DNA of 64,000 nt. It comes from Rhodopseudomonas boonkerdii (GTDB taxonomy: Bacteria; Pseudomonadota; Alphaproteobacteria; Rhizobiales; Xanthobacteraceae). The position numbers were made by a program, and so were the translations under genes. Of the stretch, positions 1 through 7,935 are shown piece after piece. The notes under the pieces were generated by a model. It ran no database searches. It saw only the letters and a list, made by a program, of their open reading frames with translations, and was not told the DNA's origin. Position 1 is the first letter of the stretch, and each line of letters starts with the position of its first letter. Where the stretch lies: assembly GCF_021184025.1 (NCBI RefSeq), contig NZ_CP036537.1, positions 2,480,001 to 2,544,000 on the forward strand, read 5' to 3'.

Positions 1-2
1 CC

Positions 3-989
3 GCCTCGCTGGTGCTGCAGGCGGATCCGGCGCTGCGCTTCAAGCCCGCCACCCGCGTCGAGAATGCCTGCGCCACCGGTTCCGCCGCCGTGCATCAGGG
101 CATCAAGTCGATCGCCGCCGGCACCGCGAAGATCGTGCTGGTGGTCGGCGTCGAGCAGATGACGAAGACGCCGGGGCCCGAGATCGGCAAGAACCTGCTG
201 CGCGCTTCATACCTCCCGGAAGACGGCGAGACACCGGCAGGCTTTGCCGGCGTGTTCGGCGGCATCGCGCAAAAATACTTCCAGAAATACGGCGACCAGT
301 CCGACGCGCTGGCGATGATCGCTGCCAAGAACCACGCCAATGGCGTCCACAATCCGTATGCGCAGATGCGCAAGGACTTTGGCTTCGAATTCTGCCGTTC
401 CGAGAGCGACAAGAACCCGTTCGTCGCCGGGCCCCTGAAGCGCACCGACTGCTCGCTGGTGTCGGACGGCGCCGCGGCGCTGGTGCTGACCGATGCAGAG
501 ACGGCGAAGACCATGGGCAAGGCGGTGAATATCAAGGCCACCGGCCATGCGCAGGACTTCCTGCCGATGTCCAAGCGCGACATCCTCGCATTCGAGGGGT
601 GCACCGTGGCGTGGCAGAAGGCGCTGAAGGCGGCCGGCGTCGAACTCGGCGATCTCTCGTTCGTCGAGACCCATGACTGCTTCACCGTCGCCGAACTGAT
701 CGAATATGAAGCCATGGGCCTGACGCCGCGCGGGCAGGGCGCACGCGCCATCAAGGAAGGCTGGACCCAGAAGGACGGCAAGTTGCCGGTCAATCCGTCC
801 GGCGGCCTCAAGGCCAAGGGCCATCCGATCGGCGCCACCGGCGTCTCCATGCATGTGCTGAGCGCCATGCAACTGCTGGATCAGGCGCCCGAGGGGATGC
901 AGATCAAGAACGCAAAACTCGCCGGCATCTTCAATATGGGCGGTGCCGCGGTGGCGAATTACGTCTCGATCCTCGAGCCCGCGAAGTAA
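3..989 (+). CDS. Thiolase / acetyl-CoA acetyltransferase, 5'-truncated by the window edge
   Basis: The open frame runs in from the left edge, so the true start lies outside; 329 codons are visible, the last being the stop. Thiolases cleave or form 3-ketoacyl-CoA in the cytoplasm. The nucleophilic cysteine sits in ENACATGSAA, the SCP-x/acetyl-CoA acetyltransferase style of motif. The acid/base histidine is in GHPIGATG, preceded by NPSGGLKAKG. The glycine-rich C-terminal motif reads GGAAVANYV; the second catalytic cysteine of classical thiolases is not in this motif, as is usual for the SCP2-type branch. It is followed after 15 bases by an acyl-CoA synthetase on the same strand, which supports a role in acyl-CoA breakdown. 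Substrate cannot be read from sequence. Confidence 0.88.
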   Translation, partial: ASLVLQADPALRFKPATRVENACATGSAAVHQGIKSIAAGTAKIVLVVGVEQMTKTPGPEIGKNLLRASYLPEDGETPAGFAGVFGGIAQKYFQKYGDQSDALAMIAAKNHANGVHNPYAQMRKDFGFEFCRSESDKNPFVAGPLKRTDCSLVSDGAAALVLTDAETAKTMGKAVNIKATGHAQDFLPMSKRDILAFEGCTVAWQKALKAAGVELGDLSFVETHDCFTVAELIEYEAMGLTPRGQGARAIKEGWTQKDGKLPVNPSGGLKAKGHPIGATGVSMHVLSAMQLLDQAPEGMQIKNAKLAGIFNMGGAAVANYVSILEPAK

Positions 990-1004
990 CGCGGGCTCGC
1001 CGGG

Positions 1005-2537
1005 ATGAATGTCGCACAATGGTTGGCGGCGTCGGCGCGTCTGCATCCGCAGGCGCCGGCGCTGCTGAGGGGGACCGCCGTCGAGGCCGACTACGCCACA
1101 TTCGCGCGCCGCGCTGCGGCGATCGGCGCGGGGCTTGCGCGCGACTACGACATCGAGCCCGGCGATCGTGTCGTGCTGTTCGCCTCGAACTGCACGCAAT
1201 ATCTCGAATGCCTCTATGCGGTGTGGTGGATCGGTGGCGTCGTCATCCCCATCAATGCCAAGCTGCATGGCCGCGAGGCGGCATGGATATCGGACAATGC
1301 CGGGGCGCGGCTCGCGATTGTCGATGACGATGGTCACGATGCGCTCGTCGCGGTGCAAGAAGACCTGCCGACATCAATGCAGATGTTGTCGGTGGAGAGC
1401 GAAACGTTTCGCGAACTGCAGCATGGCGAGCCGACCTCGATGGCGCCTCTTGCGCGTGAGGATAACGATCTTGCCTGGCTGTTCTACACATCGGGCACCA
1501 CAGGCCGGCCGAAGGGCGTGATGCTGAGCCATGGCAATCTCGTCGCCATGTCCATGTGCTATCTCGCCGATGTCGACCCCGTGCATCAGAAGGATGCCAT
1601 CCTCTATGCTGCGCCGATCTCGCACGGCGCCGGGCTCTACAATTTCATCCATGTCCGCATGGCCGCACGTCATGTCGTGCCGGAAAGCCAGGGCTTCGAG
1701 CCCGATGAAGTTCTGGTTATTGGCCGTGCGCTCGGCGATGTCGCGATGTTCGCTGCGCCAACCATGGTGCGCCGCCTCGTCGATGCCGCCAAGAAGCGTG
1801 GCGAGAGCGGCGACGGCATCCGCACCATCGTCTATGGCGGCGGGCCGATGTATCTCGCGGATATCCGCGATGCCATCGCGGTCATGGGGCAGCGCTTCGT
1901 GCAGATTTACGGTCAAGGCGAGTCGCCCATGACCATCACCTCTCTGTCGCGCGCGTTTCATGCGGATGTGGATCATCCGCGCTATCTCGAACGGCTGGCC
2001 TCGGTGGGACCGGCGCAGAGCGTGATGTCGGTGCGGATTACTGGCGCCGATGGTCAGCCGCTGCCGGTGGGTGAGACCGGCGAGGTCGAGGCCAAGGGGC
2101 CGGCGGTGATGCTGGGCTACTGGAATAACGACAAGGCCAATGCCGAGACGCTCCAGGACGGCTGGCTGCGCACCGGCGATGTCGGTCGGCTCGATGAGGA
2201 CGGCTTCCTCACGCTGTCTGACCGCTCCAAGGACGTGATCATCTCCGGCGGAACCAACATCTATCCGCGCGAGGTGGAGGAAGCGCTGCTGACGCATCCC
2301 GCCGTGCGGGAAGTGTCGGCCATTGGCGTTGCCGAGCCGGACTGGGGCGAGATCGTTGTGGCCTGCGTGGTGCTGAACGATGGCGCCACGGCCGACGATG
2401 CCGCGCTCGACGCGCATTGCCTCGCCCATATCGCGCGCTTCAAGCGCCCGAAGCGCTATGTTTATCTGGATGCGCTGCCGAAGAACAATTACGGCAAGGT
2501 GCTGAAGACCGCATTGCGGGAGATGATGCGGAAGTAG
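1005..2537 (+). CDS. AMP-forming acyl-CoA synthetase (ANL superfamily)
   Basis: A 510-residue adenylate-forming ligase that activates a carboxylic acid with ATP and CoA. The phosphate-binding loop YTSGTTGRPKG is at about residues 161-171. The downstream motifs are present: YGQGESPMT in the A5 position, TGDVGRLDEDGF, and the C-terminal PKNNYGKVLK with the catalytic lysine near K498. Length is normal for medium- or short-chain acyl-CoA synthetases. It starts 15 bases after the thiolase stop and probably shares its transcript. Its stop overlaps the start of a palindromic repeat. A fatty, aryl or dicarboxylic acid substrate is possible; motifs do not distinguish these. Confidence 0.9.
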   Translation: MNVAQWLAASARLHPQAPALLRGTAVEADYATFARRAAAIGAGLARDYDIEPGDRVVLFASNCTQYLECLYAVWWIGGVVIPINAKLHGREAAWISDNAGARLAIVDDDGHDALVAVQEDLPTSMQMLSVESETFRELQHGEPTSMAPLAREDNDLAWLFYTSGTTGRPKGVMLSHGNLVAMSMCYLADVDPVHQKDAILYAAPISHGAGLYNFIHVRMAARHVVPESQGFEPDEVLVIGRALGDVAMFAAPTMVRRLVDAAKKRGESGDGIRTIVYGGGPMYLADIRDAIAVMGQRFVQIYGQGESPMTITSLSRAFHADVDHPRYLERLASVGPAQSVMSVRITGADGQPLPVGETGEVEAKGPAVMLGYWNNDKANAETLQDGWLRTGDVGRLDEDGFLTLSDRSKDVIISGGTNIYPREVEEALLTHPAVREVSAIGVAEPDWGEIVVACVVLNDGATADDAALDAHCLAHIARFKRPKRYVYLDALPKNNYGKVLKTALREMMRK

Positions 2538-2630
2538 GATGGGTAGAGCGGAGGCGCATGGCGCCGGAGCGAAACCCATCAACCGGCGGTCGTGAGGATG
2601 ATGGGTTTCGCTGCGCTCTACCCATCCTAC
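2534..2630. repeat. Family A palindromic intergenic repeat (copy 1)
   Basis: The left arm starts GTAGGATGGGTAGAGCG and the right arm ends CGCTCTACCCATCCTAC, an almost perfect inverted repeat with a second internal pair around AAACCCATC / GATGGGTTT. The left arm overlaps the stop codon of the acyl-CoA synthetase. The transcript would fold into a long hairpin between the synthetase and the CoA-transferase gene. Very similar elements lie near 6855, 8955, 11158, 34441, 39023, 39872 and 50170. Confidence 0.8.
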
Positions 2631-2741
2631 AGGTCCGTGGCGCCATCCCACGCATAAGGCTCCGCGCCCAGCGCCCTTGCGCCTGCAAAGCCGCTGCCGC
2701 TAAGACGAAGGCAATCACACGCTTTTCGGGAGCAAACAGCT

Positions 2742-3965
2742 TTGGCGGGACCACTTCACGGGATCAAGATCATCGACATGACCTCGGTGATGATGGGGCC
2801 TTACTGCACCCAGACGCTGGGCGACTATGGCGCCGATGTCATCAAGGTGGAGTCCCCCGATGGCGACGTGGTCCGCGCGATCGGACCGATGCGCAATCCC
2901 GGCATGGGGCCGATTTTTCTCAACACCAACCGCAACAAGCGCTGCGTCTGTATCGACCTCAAAAAGGAAGAGGGCCGCGAGGCGCTCCTGAAGCTGGTCG
3001 CGAGTGCCGACGTGCTGGTCTACAATGTCCGTCCGGCGGCAATGGTCCGGCTCAATCTCGGCTACGACGTGGTGTCGAAGATCAATCCACGCCTGATCTA
3101 TGCCGGCGTGTTCGGTTTCAGCCAGGCTGGTCCCTATGCCGCCAAACCCGCTTACGACGATCTGATCCAGGGCGCCACCGCGCTGGCGGCGCTGAATGCG
3201 CGGATCAGCCCCGATGGCGTGCCGCGTTATGTGCCGAACGCACTGGTCGATCGCATCGTCGGCCTCAATGCGCTCGGCGCCATCCTTGCCAGCGTCATCC
3301 ATCGCGACAAGACCGGCGAGGGACAGCGCGTCGACATCCCGATGTTCGAAACCATGGCGGGCTTCATGATGGGCGACCATATGGGCGGCCTCACTTACGA
3401 TCCGCCGCTCGACAAGGGGGGCTATGGACGCCATCTGTCGCCGGATCGCCGGCCGTATCAGACCTCCGACGGCTATATCTGCGCTATGGTCTATAACGAC
3501 AAGCAGTGGAAGAGTTTTCTCAAGCATGTCGGCCGCGAGGAGCTGTTCGACGACCCACGCTTCGCGACCTTCCCGCAACGCATCCAGCATATCGACACGG
3601 TGAATGCCGAGCTGTCGCGGATTTTCAAGACCAGGACCACGGCGGAATGGGCAAAACTGCTCGACGAGGCCGATGTGCCATCGACGCCAATGCATACGCT
3701 GGAAAGCATGATGCAAGATCCGCATATGGTGGCGACAGACTTCTTCCAACAGGTCGAGCATCCGACCGAAGGCGCGGTGCGCAACATGAAGGTTGCCGCC
3801 ACCTGGTCGAAAACGCCGGTCGATCTGTCACGTCTCGCCTCGCATCTCGGCGAGCAGAATGCCGAAGTGCTGGCCGAGGTTGGCTACACCGCGGAGCAAA
3901 TCGAGAAACTGCACAAGGACGGCGTGCTGAAGCAGGCGGCCATCCCCGATACGTCGGAGCTCTGA
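2742..3965 (+). CDS. CaiB/BaiF family CoA-transferase
   Basis: A 407-residue class III CoA-transferase, which moves CoA between carboxylic acids through an aspartyl-CoA intermediate. The N-terminal start of the fold is visible (GIKIIDMTSVMMGP, then LGDYGADVIKVE). The likely nucleophile is D170 in NALVDRIVGL, at the position expected for the family. The start is TTG: no ATG or GTG fits better and a GGGAG ribosome site lies about 8 bases upstream. It follows a family A repeat and precedes acyl-CoA dehydrogenase by 18 bases. Together with the ligase it offers two routes to charge the same acid. The specific donor and acceptor are unknown. Confidence 0.88.
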   Translation: MAGPLHGIKIIDMTSVMMGPYCTQTLGDYGADVIKVESPDGDVVRAIGPMRNPGMGPIFLNTNRNKRCVCIDLKKEEGREALLKLVASADVLVYNVRPAAMVRLNLGYDVVSKINPRLIYAGVFGFSQAGPYAAKPAYDDLIQGATALAALNARISPDGVPRYVPNALVDRIVGLNALGAILASVIHRDKTGEGQRVDIPMFETMAGFMMGDHMGGLTYDPPLDKGGYGRHLSPDRRPYQTSDGYICAMVYNDKQWKSFLKHVGREELFDDPRFATFPQRIQHIDTVNAELSRIFKTRTTAEWAKLLDEADVPSTPMHTLESMMQDPHMVATDFFQQVEHPTEGAVRNMKVAATWSKTPVDLSRLASHLGEQNAEVLAEVGYTAEQIEKLHKDGVLKQAAIPDTSEL

Positions 3966-3983
3966 CGCAAGGATTTCTAAGAT

Positions 3984-5150
3984 ATGGATTTCGCCCTCAA
4001 TGAGAACCAAGAATCCATCCGCGATACGATCGAGAAGATCTGTTCGCGCTTCGACGATGCCTATTGGCTGAAGAAGGACAAAGAGGGCGGTTTCCCCATC
4101 GAATTCCACAAGGCGATAGCGGACGCCGGCTACCTCGGCATCTGCATTCCCGAGGAATATGGCGGCTCAGGATTGGGGATCACCGATGCCGCGATCATGA
4201 TGCGGGCAATCTCGGAATCCGGAGCCGGCATGTCGGGCGCATCAGCCGTGCATATGAATGTGTTCGGGCTCAATCCGGTGGTGGTGTTCGGCACGCCGGA
4301 ACAATGTCAGCGCATGCTGCCGCCGATCGTCGAAGGCAAGGAGAAATCCTGCTTCGCGGTGACCGAGCCGAATACCGGCCTCAACACCACCCAGCTCAAG
4401 ACCCGCGCCGTCCGCAAGGGCGATCGGTATATCGTCAACGGCCAGAAGGTCTGGATTTCCACCGCACAGGTCGCCGAAAAGATTCTGCTGCTGGCGCGTA
4501 CCACGCCGCTGGAAGAGGCGAAGAGCCCGACCCATGGGCTCAGTCTCTTTTATACGGATTTTGATCGCTCGAAGATCACAGTGCATGAGATCGAGAAGCT
4601 CGGCCGCAAGTGCGTTGATTCCAACGAGCTGTTCTTCGCTGATTTCGAAATCCCGGTGGAGGACCGCATCGGCGAGGAAGGCCGTGGCTTCGAATATATC
4701 CTGCACGGAATGAACCCTGAGCGCATCCTGATCGCGGCGGAAGCAGTCGGGCTCGGCAAAGTCGCGTTGAAGCGGGCGGCTGGCTATGCCAAGGAGCGAA
4801 ACGTCTTCAATCGCCCGATCGGCCAGAACCAGGCGATCCAGCATCCGTTGGCGAAGAACTGGATGGAGCTGGAAGCGGCGTGGCTGATGGTGCTGTCGGC
4901 CGGCTGGCAATACGACAACAACATGTCCTGTGGTCCTGCGGCGAATTCGGCGAAATATCTCGCGGCCGAGGCGGGCTATCATGCCTGCGAGCAGGCAATC
5001 ATGACCCATGGCGGGTTCGGTTATGCGAAGGAATATCATGTCGAGCGTTATCTGCGGGAGTCGCTGATCCCGCGCATCGCTCCGGTGAGCCGCGAGCTGA
5101 TTTTGAGCTTTATCGCCGAGAAGGCGCTTGGGTTGCCGAAGTCGTATTGA
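3984..5150 (+). CDS. Acyl-CoA dehydrogenase
   Basis: A 388-residue FAD flavoenzyme for alpha,beta-desaturation of acyl-CoA, passing electrons to electron-transfer flavoprotein. Visible family features are the all-alpha N-terminal domain, the middle-domain motif CFAVTEPNTG, KVWISTAQVA, and near the C-terminus GGFGYAKEYHVERYLRE, which carries the catalytic-base glutamate of many bacterial members. The start ATG has AAGGA upstream. It sits between the CoA-transferase and a repeat cluster, in the same direction as all genes from 1 to 6837, consistent with the desaturation step of a beta-oxidation-like route. Confidence 0.92.
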   Translation: MDFALNENQESIRDTIEKICSRFDDAYWLKKDKEGGFPIEFHKAIADAGYLGICIPEEYGGSGLGITDAAIMMRAISESGAGMSGASAVHMNVFGLNPVVVFGTPEQCQRMLPPIVEGKEKSCFAVTEPNTGLNTTQLKTRAVRKGDRYIVNGQKVWISTAQVAEKILLLARTTPLEEAKSPTHGLSLFYTDFDRSKITVHEIEKLGRKCVDSNELFFADFEIPVEDRIGEEGRGFEYILHGMNPERILIAAEAVGLGKVALKRAAGYAKERNVFNRPIGQNQAIQHPLAKNWMELEAAWLMVLSAGWQYDNNMSCGPAANSAKYLAAEAGYHACEQAIMTHGGFGYAKEYHVERYLRESLIPRIAPVSRELILSFIAEKALGLPKSY

Positions 5151-5183
5151 TGAGAGCAAGGCCGACGCGACAGCGCTCGGTTC

Positions 5184-5299
5184 ACCTCTCCCCACCTGGG
5201 AGAGGTCGCCGCGTCTTCGCGGCGGGAGAGGGAGCCACAAACTCTTGCAGAGCGTGTGGCTCCCCCTCTCCCTAATCCTCCCCCCGGTGGGGGGAGAGG
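5184..5299. repeat. Family C intergenic inverted repeats (CTCTCCCC / GGGGAGAG type)
   Basis: The segment contains nested inverted repeats. CCTCTCCCCACCTGGGAGAGG forms one short stem. A larger stem pairs GGGAGAGGGAGCCACA with TGTGGCTCCCCCTCTCCC, and the end reads CCCCCGGTGGGGGGAGAGG. It lies between the acyl-CoA dehydrogenase and the thiolase-fold gene and holds no credible gene. Confidence 0.7.
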
Positions 5300-5338
5300 A
5301 CTTACAGCGTGCGCGGCATCGATGGAGAGCCTTTCAAC

Positions 5339-6472
5339 ATGAGCTACATCACAGGCGTGGGCCTTCTCCCTTATGGCAAGCACGAAGGCTCATCGACCAT
5401 CGATCTGATGAGCCGCGCCGCCGAGCTCGCACTCGCCGACGCCGGTCTCAAGCGGGAGGATATCGACGGCTTCCTGTGCGGCTACTCCACCACCATGCCG
5501 CACATCATGCTGGCCACCGTGTTTGCCGAACATTTCGGCATCACGCCGTCCTACGCTCATGCGATCCAGGTCGGCGGCGCCACCGGCATGGCGATGGCGA
5601 TGCTGGCGCATCAACTCGTCGAGGGCGGTGTCGCCAGACATGTGCTGGTGGTCGGCGGCGAGAACCGGCTCACCGGCCAGAGCCGCGATGCCTCGATCCA
5701 GGCGCTGGCGCAGGTCGGCCATCCCACCTATGAGGTGCCGCTCGGCCCGACCATCCCAGCCTATTACGGCCTCGTCGCCAACCGCTACATGCACGAATAT
5801 GGCGTGACGCAGGAAGACCTCGCCGAATTCGCCGTGCTGATGCGCCAGCATGCGCTGACACATCCCGGCGCGCAGTTTCATGAACCGATCACCGTCGCCG
5901 ATGTGATGGCCTCGAAGACCATTGCGACGCCGCTGAAACTGCTCGACTGCTGCCCGGTCTCCGATGGTGGTGCGGCGTTCATCGTCAGCTATGAGCCGAC
6001 CAGCGAGGCAAAGATCAAAGTGCGCGGTGCGGCGCAGGCGCATACGCATCAGCATATCACGGCGGCGCCGCCGCTTTCGGGGCTCGGTGCCGAAATCGCT
6101 ATCGATCGCGCGAAGAAAGCGACCGGTATGGCGATTTCGGACGTCCGCTACGCCGCGATCTATGACAGCTTCACCATCACGCTGGCGATGCTGCTCGAGG
6201 ATCTCGGCCTTGCCGGTCGCGGCGAGGCGGCAGCCAGGGTGCGATCAGGCCATTTCAGCCAGCATGGCGCGATGCCGCTCAACACCCATGGCGGGTTGCT
6301 CTCTTACGGTCATTGCGGCGTCGGCGGCGCCATGGCGCATCTGGTCGAAACGCATCTGCAGATGACGGGCAGGGCCGAAAACCGTCAGGTCAAGGATGCC
6401 TCCGTCGCGCTGCTGCATGGCGATGGCGGCGTGTTGTCTTCCCATGTCTCGATGTTCCTGGAGCGCGTGTGA
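5339..6472 (+). CDS. Thiolase-fold protein lacking the nucleophilic cysteine (lipid-transfer / retro-aldolase type)
   Basis: A 377-residue thiolase-superfamily protein. The start ATG has GGAGAG about 9 bases upstream; an earlier GTG at 5309 gives an unlikely ten-residue extension. At the usual cysteine site the sequence reads HAIQVGGATGMA, with no cysteine, while the C-terminal region keeps the histidine-containing SYGHCGVGGAMA. This pattern is unlike a working thiolase and is reminiscent of thiolase-like aldolases such as the Ltp2 type, which need a DUF35 partner. The next gene, overlapping by one base, is exactly such a DUF35 protein. A role in cleaving or carrying an acyl-CoA intermediate in the upstream pathway is inferred. 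Confidence 0.82.
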   Translation: MSYITGVGLLPYGKHEGSSTIDLMSRAAELALADAGLKREDIDGFLCGYSTTMPHIMLATVFAEHFGITPSYAHAIQVGGATGMAMAMLAHQLVEGGVARHVLVVGGENRLTGQSRDASIQALAQVGHPTYEVPLGPTIPAYYGLVANRYMHEYGVTQEDLAEFAVLMRQHALTHPGAQFHEPITVADVMASKTIATPLKLLDCCPVSDGGAAFIVSYEPTSEAKIKVRGAAQAHTHQHITAAPPLSGLGAEIAIDRAKKATGMAISDVRYAAIYDSFTITLAMLLEDLGLAGRGEAAARVRSGHFSQHGAMPLNTHGGLLSYGHCGVGGAMAHLVETHLQMTGRAENRQVKDASVALLHGDGGVLSSHVSMFLERV

Positions 6473-6837
6473 TGAGCCAGCTCAAGCCCGCCGCCGACTG
6501 GACTACCGGCACGGAAGCCATCAGCTTCCAGTCCTGCCGCGCCTGCAATGCGATCCAGTATTTCCGCCGCAGCTTTTGCGCTGCCTGTGGCTCGTCCGAG
6601 CTCGACGATAAAACATCGAGTGGCGAGGGTACGGTCTATGCGACGTCACTTGTTCTCCGCGCGGGCACGCCGGAAGCGCGCGAGCATGTACCCTACAACA
6701 TCGTGCTGATCGACACCGCGGAGGGCTTTCGCATGATGGCTCACGGCGCCAACGATCTCGTCATTGGCGACAAGGTGAAGGCGAACTATCGCCAGTTTAC
6801 TGGCCGCCTCGTGCCATTCTTCGAAAAGTCTTTGTGA
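6472..6837 (+). CDS. DUF35 zinc-ribbon / OB-fold protein
   Basis: A 121-residue protein of the DUF35 (YqgB/ChsH2-like) group. The N-terminal rubredoxin-like zinc ribbon has two CxxC pairs, CRAC and CAAC, at about residues 23-41. An OB-fold follows (GTVYATSLVLRAG ... GDKVKANYRQFTG). Members bind acyl-CoA and act as partners of thiolase-fold enzymes. Here the ATG overlaps the preceding gene's TGA, indicating translational coupling and probably a protein complex. It is the last gene of the cluster; a family A repeat follows. Confidence 0.88.
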   Translation: MSQLKPAADWTTGTEAISFQSCRACNAIQYFRRSFCAACGSSELDDKTSSGEGTVYATSLVLRAGTPEAREHVPYNIVLIDTAEGFRMMAHGANDLVIGDKVKANYRQFTGRLVPFFEKSL

Positions 6838-6854
6838 GCCAAAAGCGAGGGAAC

Positions 6855-6962
6855 ATAGGGTGGGTTGAGCGTAGCGAACCCCCTGCTGTCCGTAGCTCGC
6901 GGCAAACTCTGCCGACGGGTTATCGCTCTGGCGCTGCGCGTCTGCGCGATAACCCATCCTAC
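6855..6962. repeat. Family A repeat (copy 2)
   Basis: The left arm is ATAGGGTGGGTTGAGCGTAG and the right arm ends GATAACCCATCCTAC, with internal pair GGGTTATCGC / GCGATAACCC. It fills the gap between the convergent DUF35 and LysR genes and could act as a bidirectional terminator-like hairpin. Confidence 0.7.
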
Positions 6963-6972
6963 GATTGCCAGC

Positions 6973-7842
6973 CTAGCTCTGGCGATCGCGGGGGCCGGCC
7001 CAATTCATGATGGTCGCAGCAAGTGCTTCGACCGCCGGGGGTGGGTGATCCGGCGTGATCACCGCGAACTGGATGCCGGGCAATTTCGGCAGACCTTCGC
7101 GCGATGACAGGATCGTCAGCCCCGGCGGCATCAGGCGTACCGAATGCGGCAACAGGCCGATGCCGGCCCGCGCCGCAGCGCTCAGGCCGGAGACATTGGC
7201 ACTGGTGAAGGCGATGCGCCACCGTCGCCCTGCTGCTTCCAGCGTTTCCAGCACGCTGACGCGCGTAATGCTCGGCGGCGGATAGAGGATCAACGGCAGC
7301 GGGCTGTCGGGATCGAACCGAAATTCGGGATGTGCCATCCATTCGATCGGTTCTTTCCACGCGATCCTGCCACGGCCATCGCCGTCGCGTCGCTTCACCA
7401 GCGCGAGATCAAGCCGGCCCGCATCGAAAGCCACGCGCAGATCCTCGCTCAATCCCGAATGCAGCTCGATATCGAGCTCCGGATGCCGGCGCGCGAAGGC
7501 GGCGAGCACGTTCGGCAAGGCCGACAGCACGAAATCTTCCGAGGCGCCGAAGCGCAGTCGGCCGCGCAACGGCGCAGCCGAAAGGTACTGCTGCAGATGG
7601 GCATAACGTTCCAGGATCGAGCGCGCGTGATCGAGCAGGATGTCGCCGTCCGGCGTCAGACCGACGCGGTGCGTGCTGCGGTCGAACAGGCGGCGGCCAG
7701 TCTGCTCCTCGAGGCGACGGATGTGCTGGCTGACGGTCGATTGCTGCAGGCCGAGGATACGAGCCGCGCCGGTAAAGCTGCCGGCATCCGCGACGGCCAC
7801 GAAGCTTTGCAGGAGATCGACGGGGACATGATCCATGGTCAT
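6973..7842 (-). CDS. LysR-family transcriptional regulator
   Basis: A 289-residue regulator. The N-terminal winged helix-turn-helix covers about residues 8-65, with the family pattern FVAVADAGSFTGAARILGLQ followed by QSTVSQHIRRLEEQTG. A co-inducer-binding domain occupies the rest (GRLRFGASEDF marks its start). An internal ATG two codons downstream is an alternative start. It is divergent from the SBF-like transporter gene with a 93-base gap that holds a possible operator, so control of that transporter is the natural inference. Confidence 0.92.
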   Translation of the reverse strand: MTMDHVPVDLLQSFVAVADAGSFTGAARILGLQQSTVSQHIRRLEEQTGRRLFDRSTHRVGLTPDGDILLDHARSILERYAHLQQYLSAAPLRGRLRFGASEDFVLSALPNVLAAFARRHPELDIELHSGLSEDLRVAFDAGRLDLALVKRRDGDGRGRIAWKEPIEWMAHPEFRFDPDSPLPLILYPPPSITRVSVLETLEAAGRRWRIAFTSANVSGLSAAARAGIGLLPHSVRLMPPGLTILSSREGLPKLPGIQFAVITPDHPPPAVEALAATIMNWAGPRDRQS

Positions 7843-7853
7843 TACAATATATG

Positions 7854-7867
7854 ATGATTGATATCAT
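7854..7867. promoter_or_regulatory. Possible LysR operator (imperfect palindrome)
   Basis: ATGATTGATATCAT lies between the divergent LysR and transporter genes. It is a dyad (ATGAT/ATCAT) containing the T-N11-A spacing typical of LysR sites. Position and symmetry are the only evidence. Confidence 0.4.
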
Positions 7868-7935
7868 TGTTATGGGGATTTTGCATCAAGACAGGGGAAC
7901 TTAGATCTGGGCCAATCAAACAAGGGCCGACCGTT

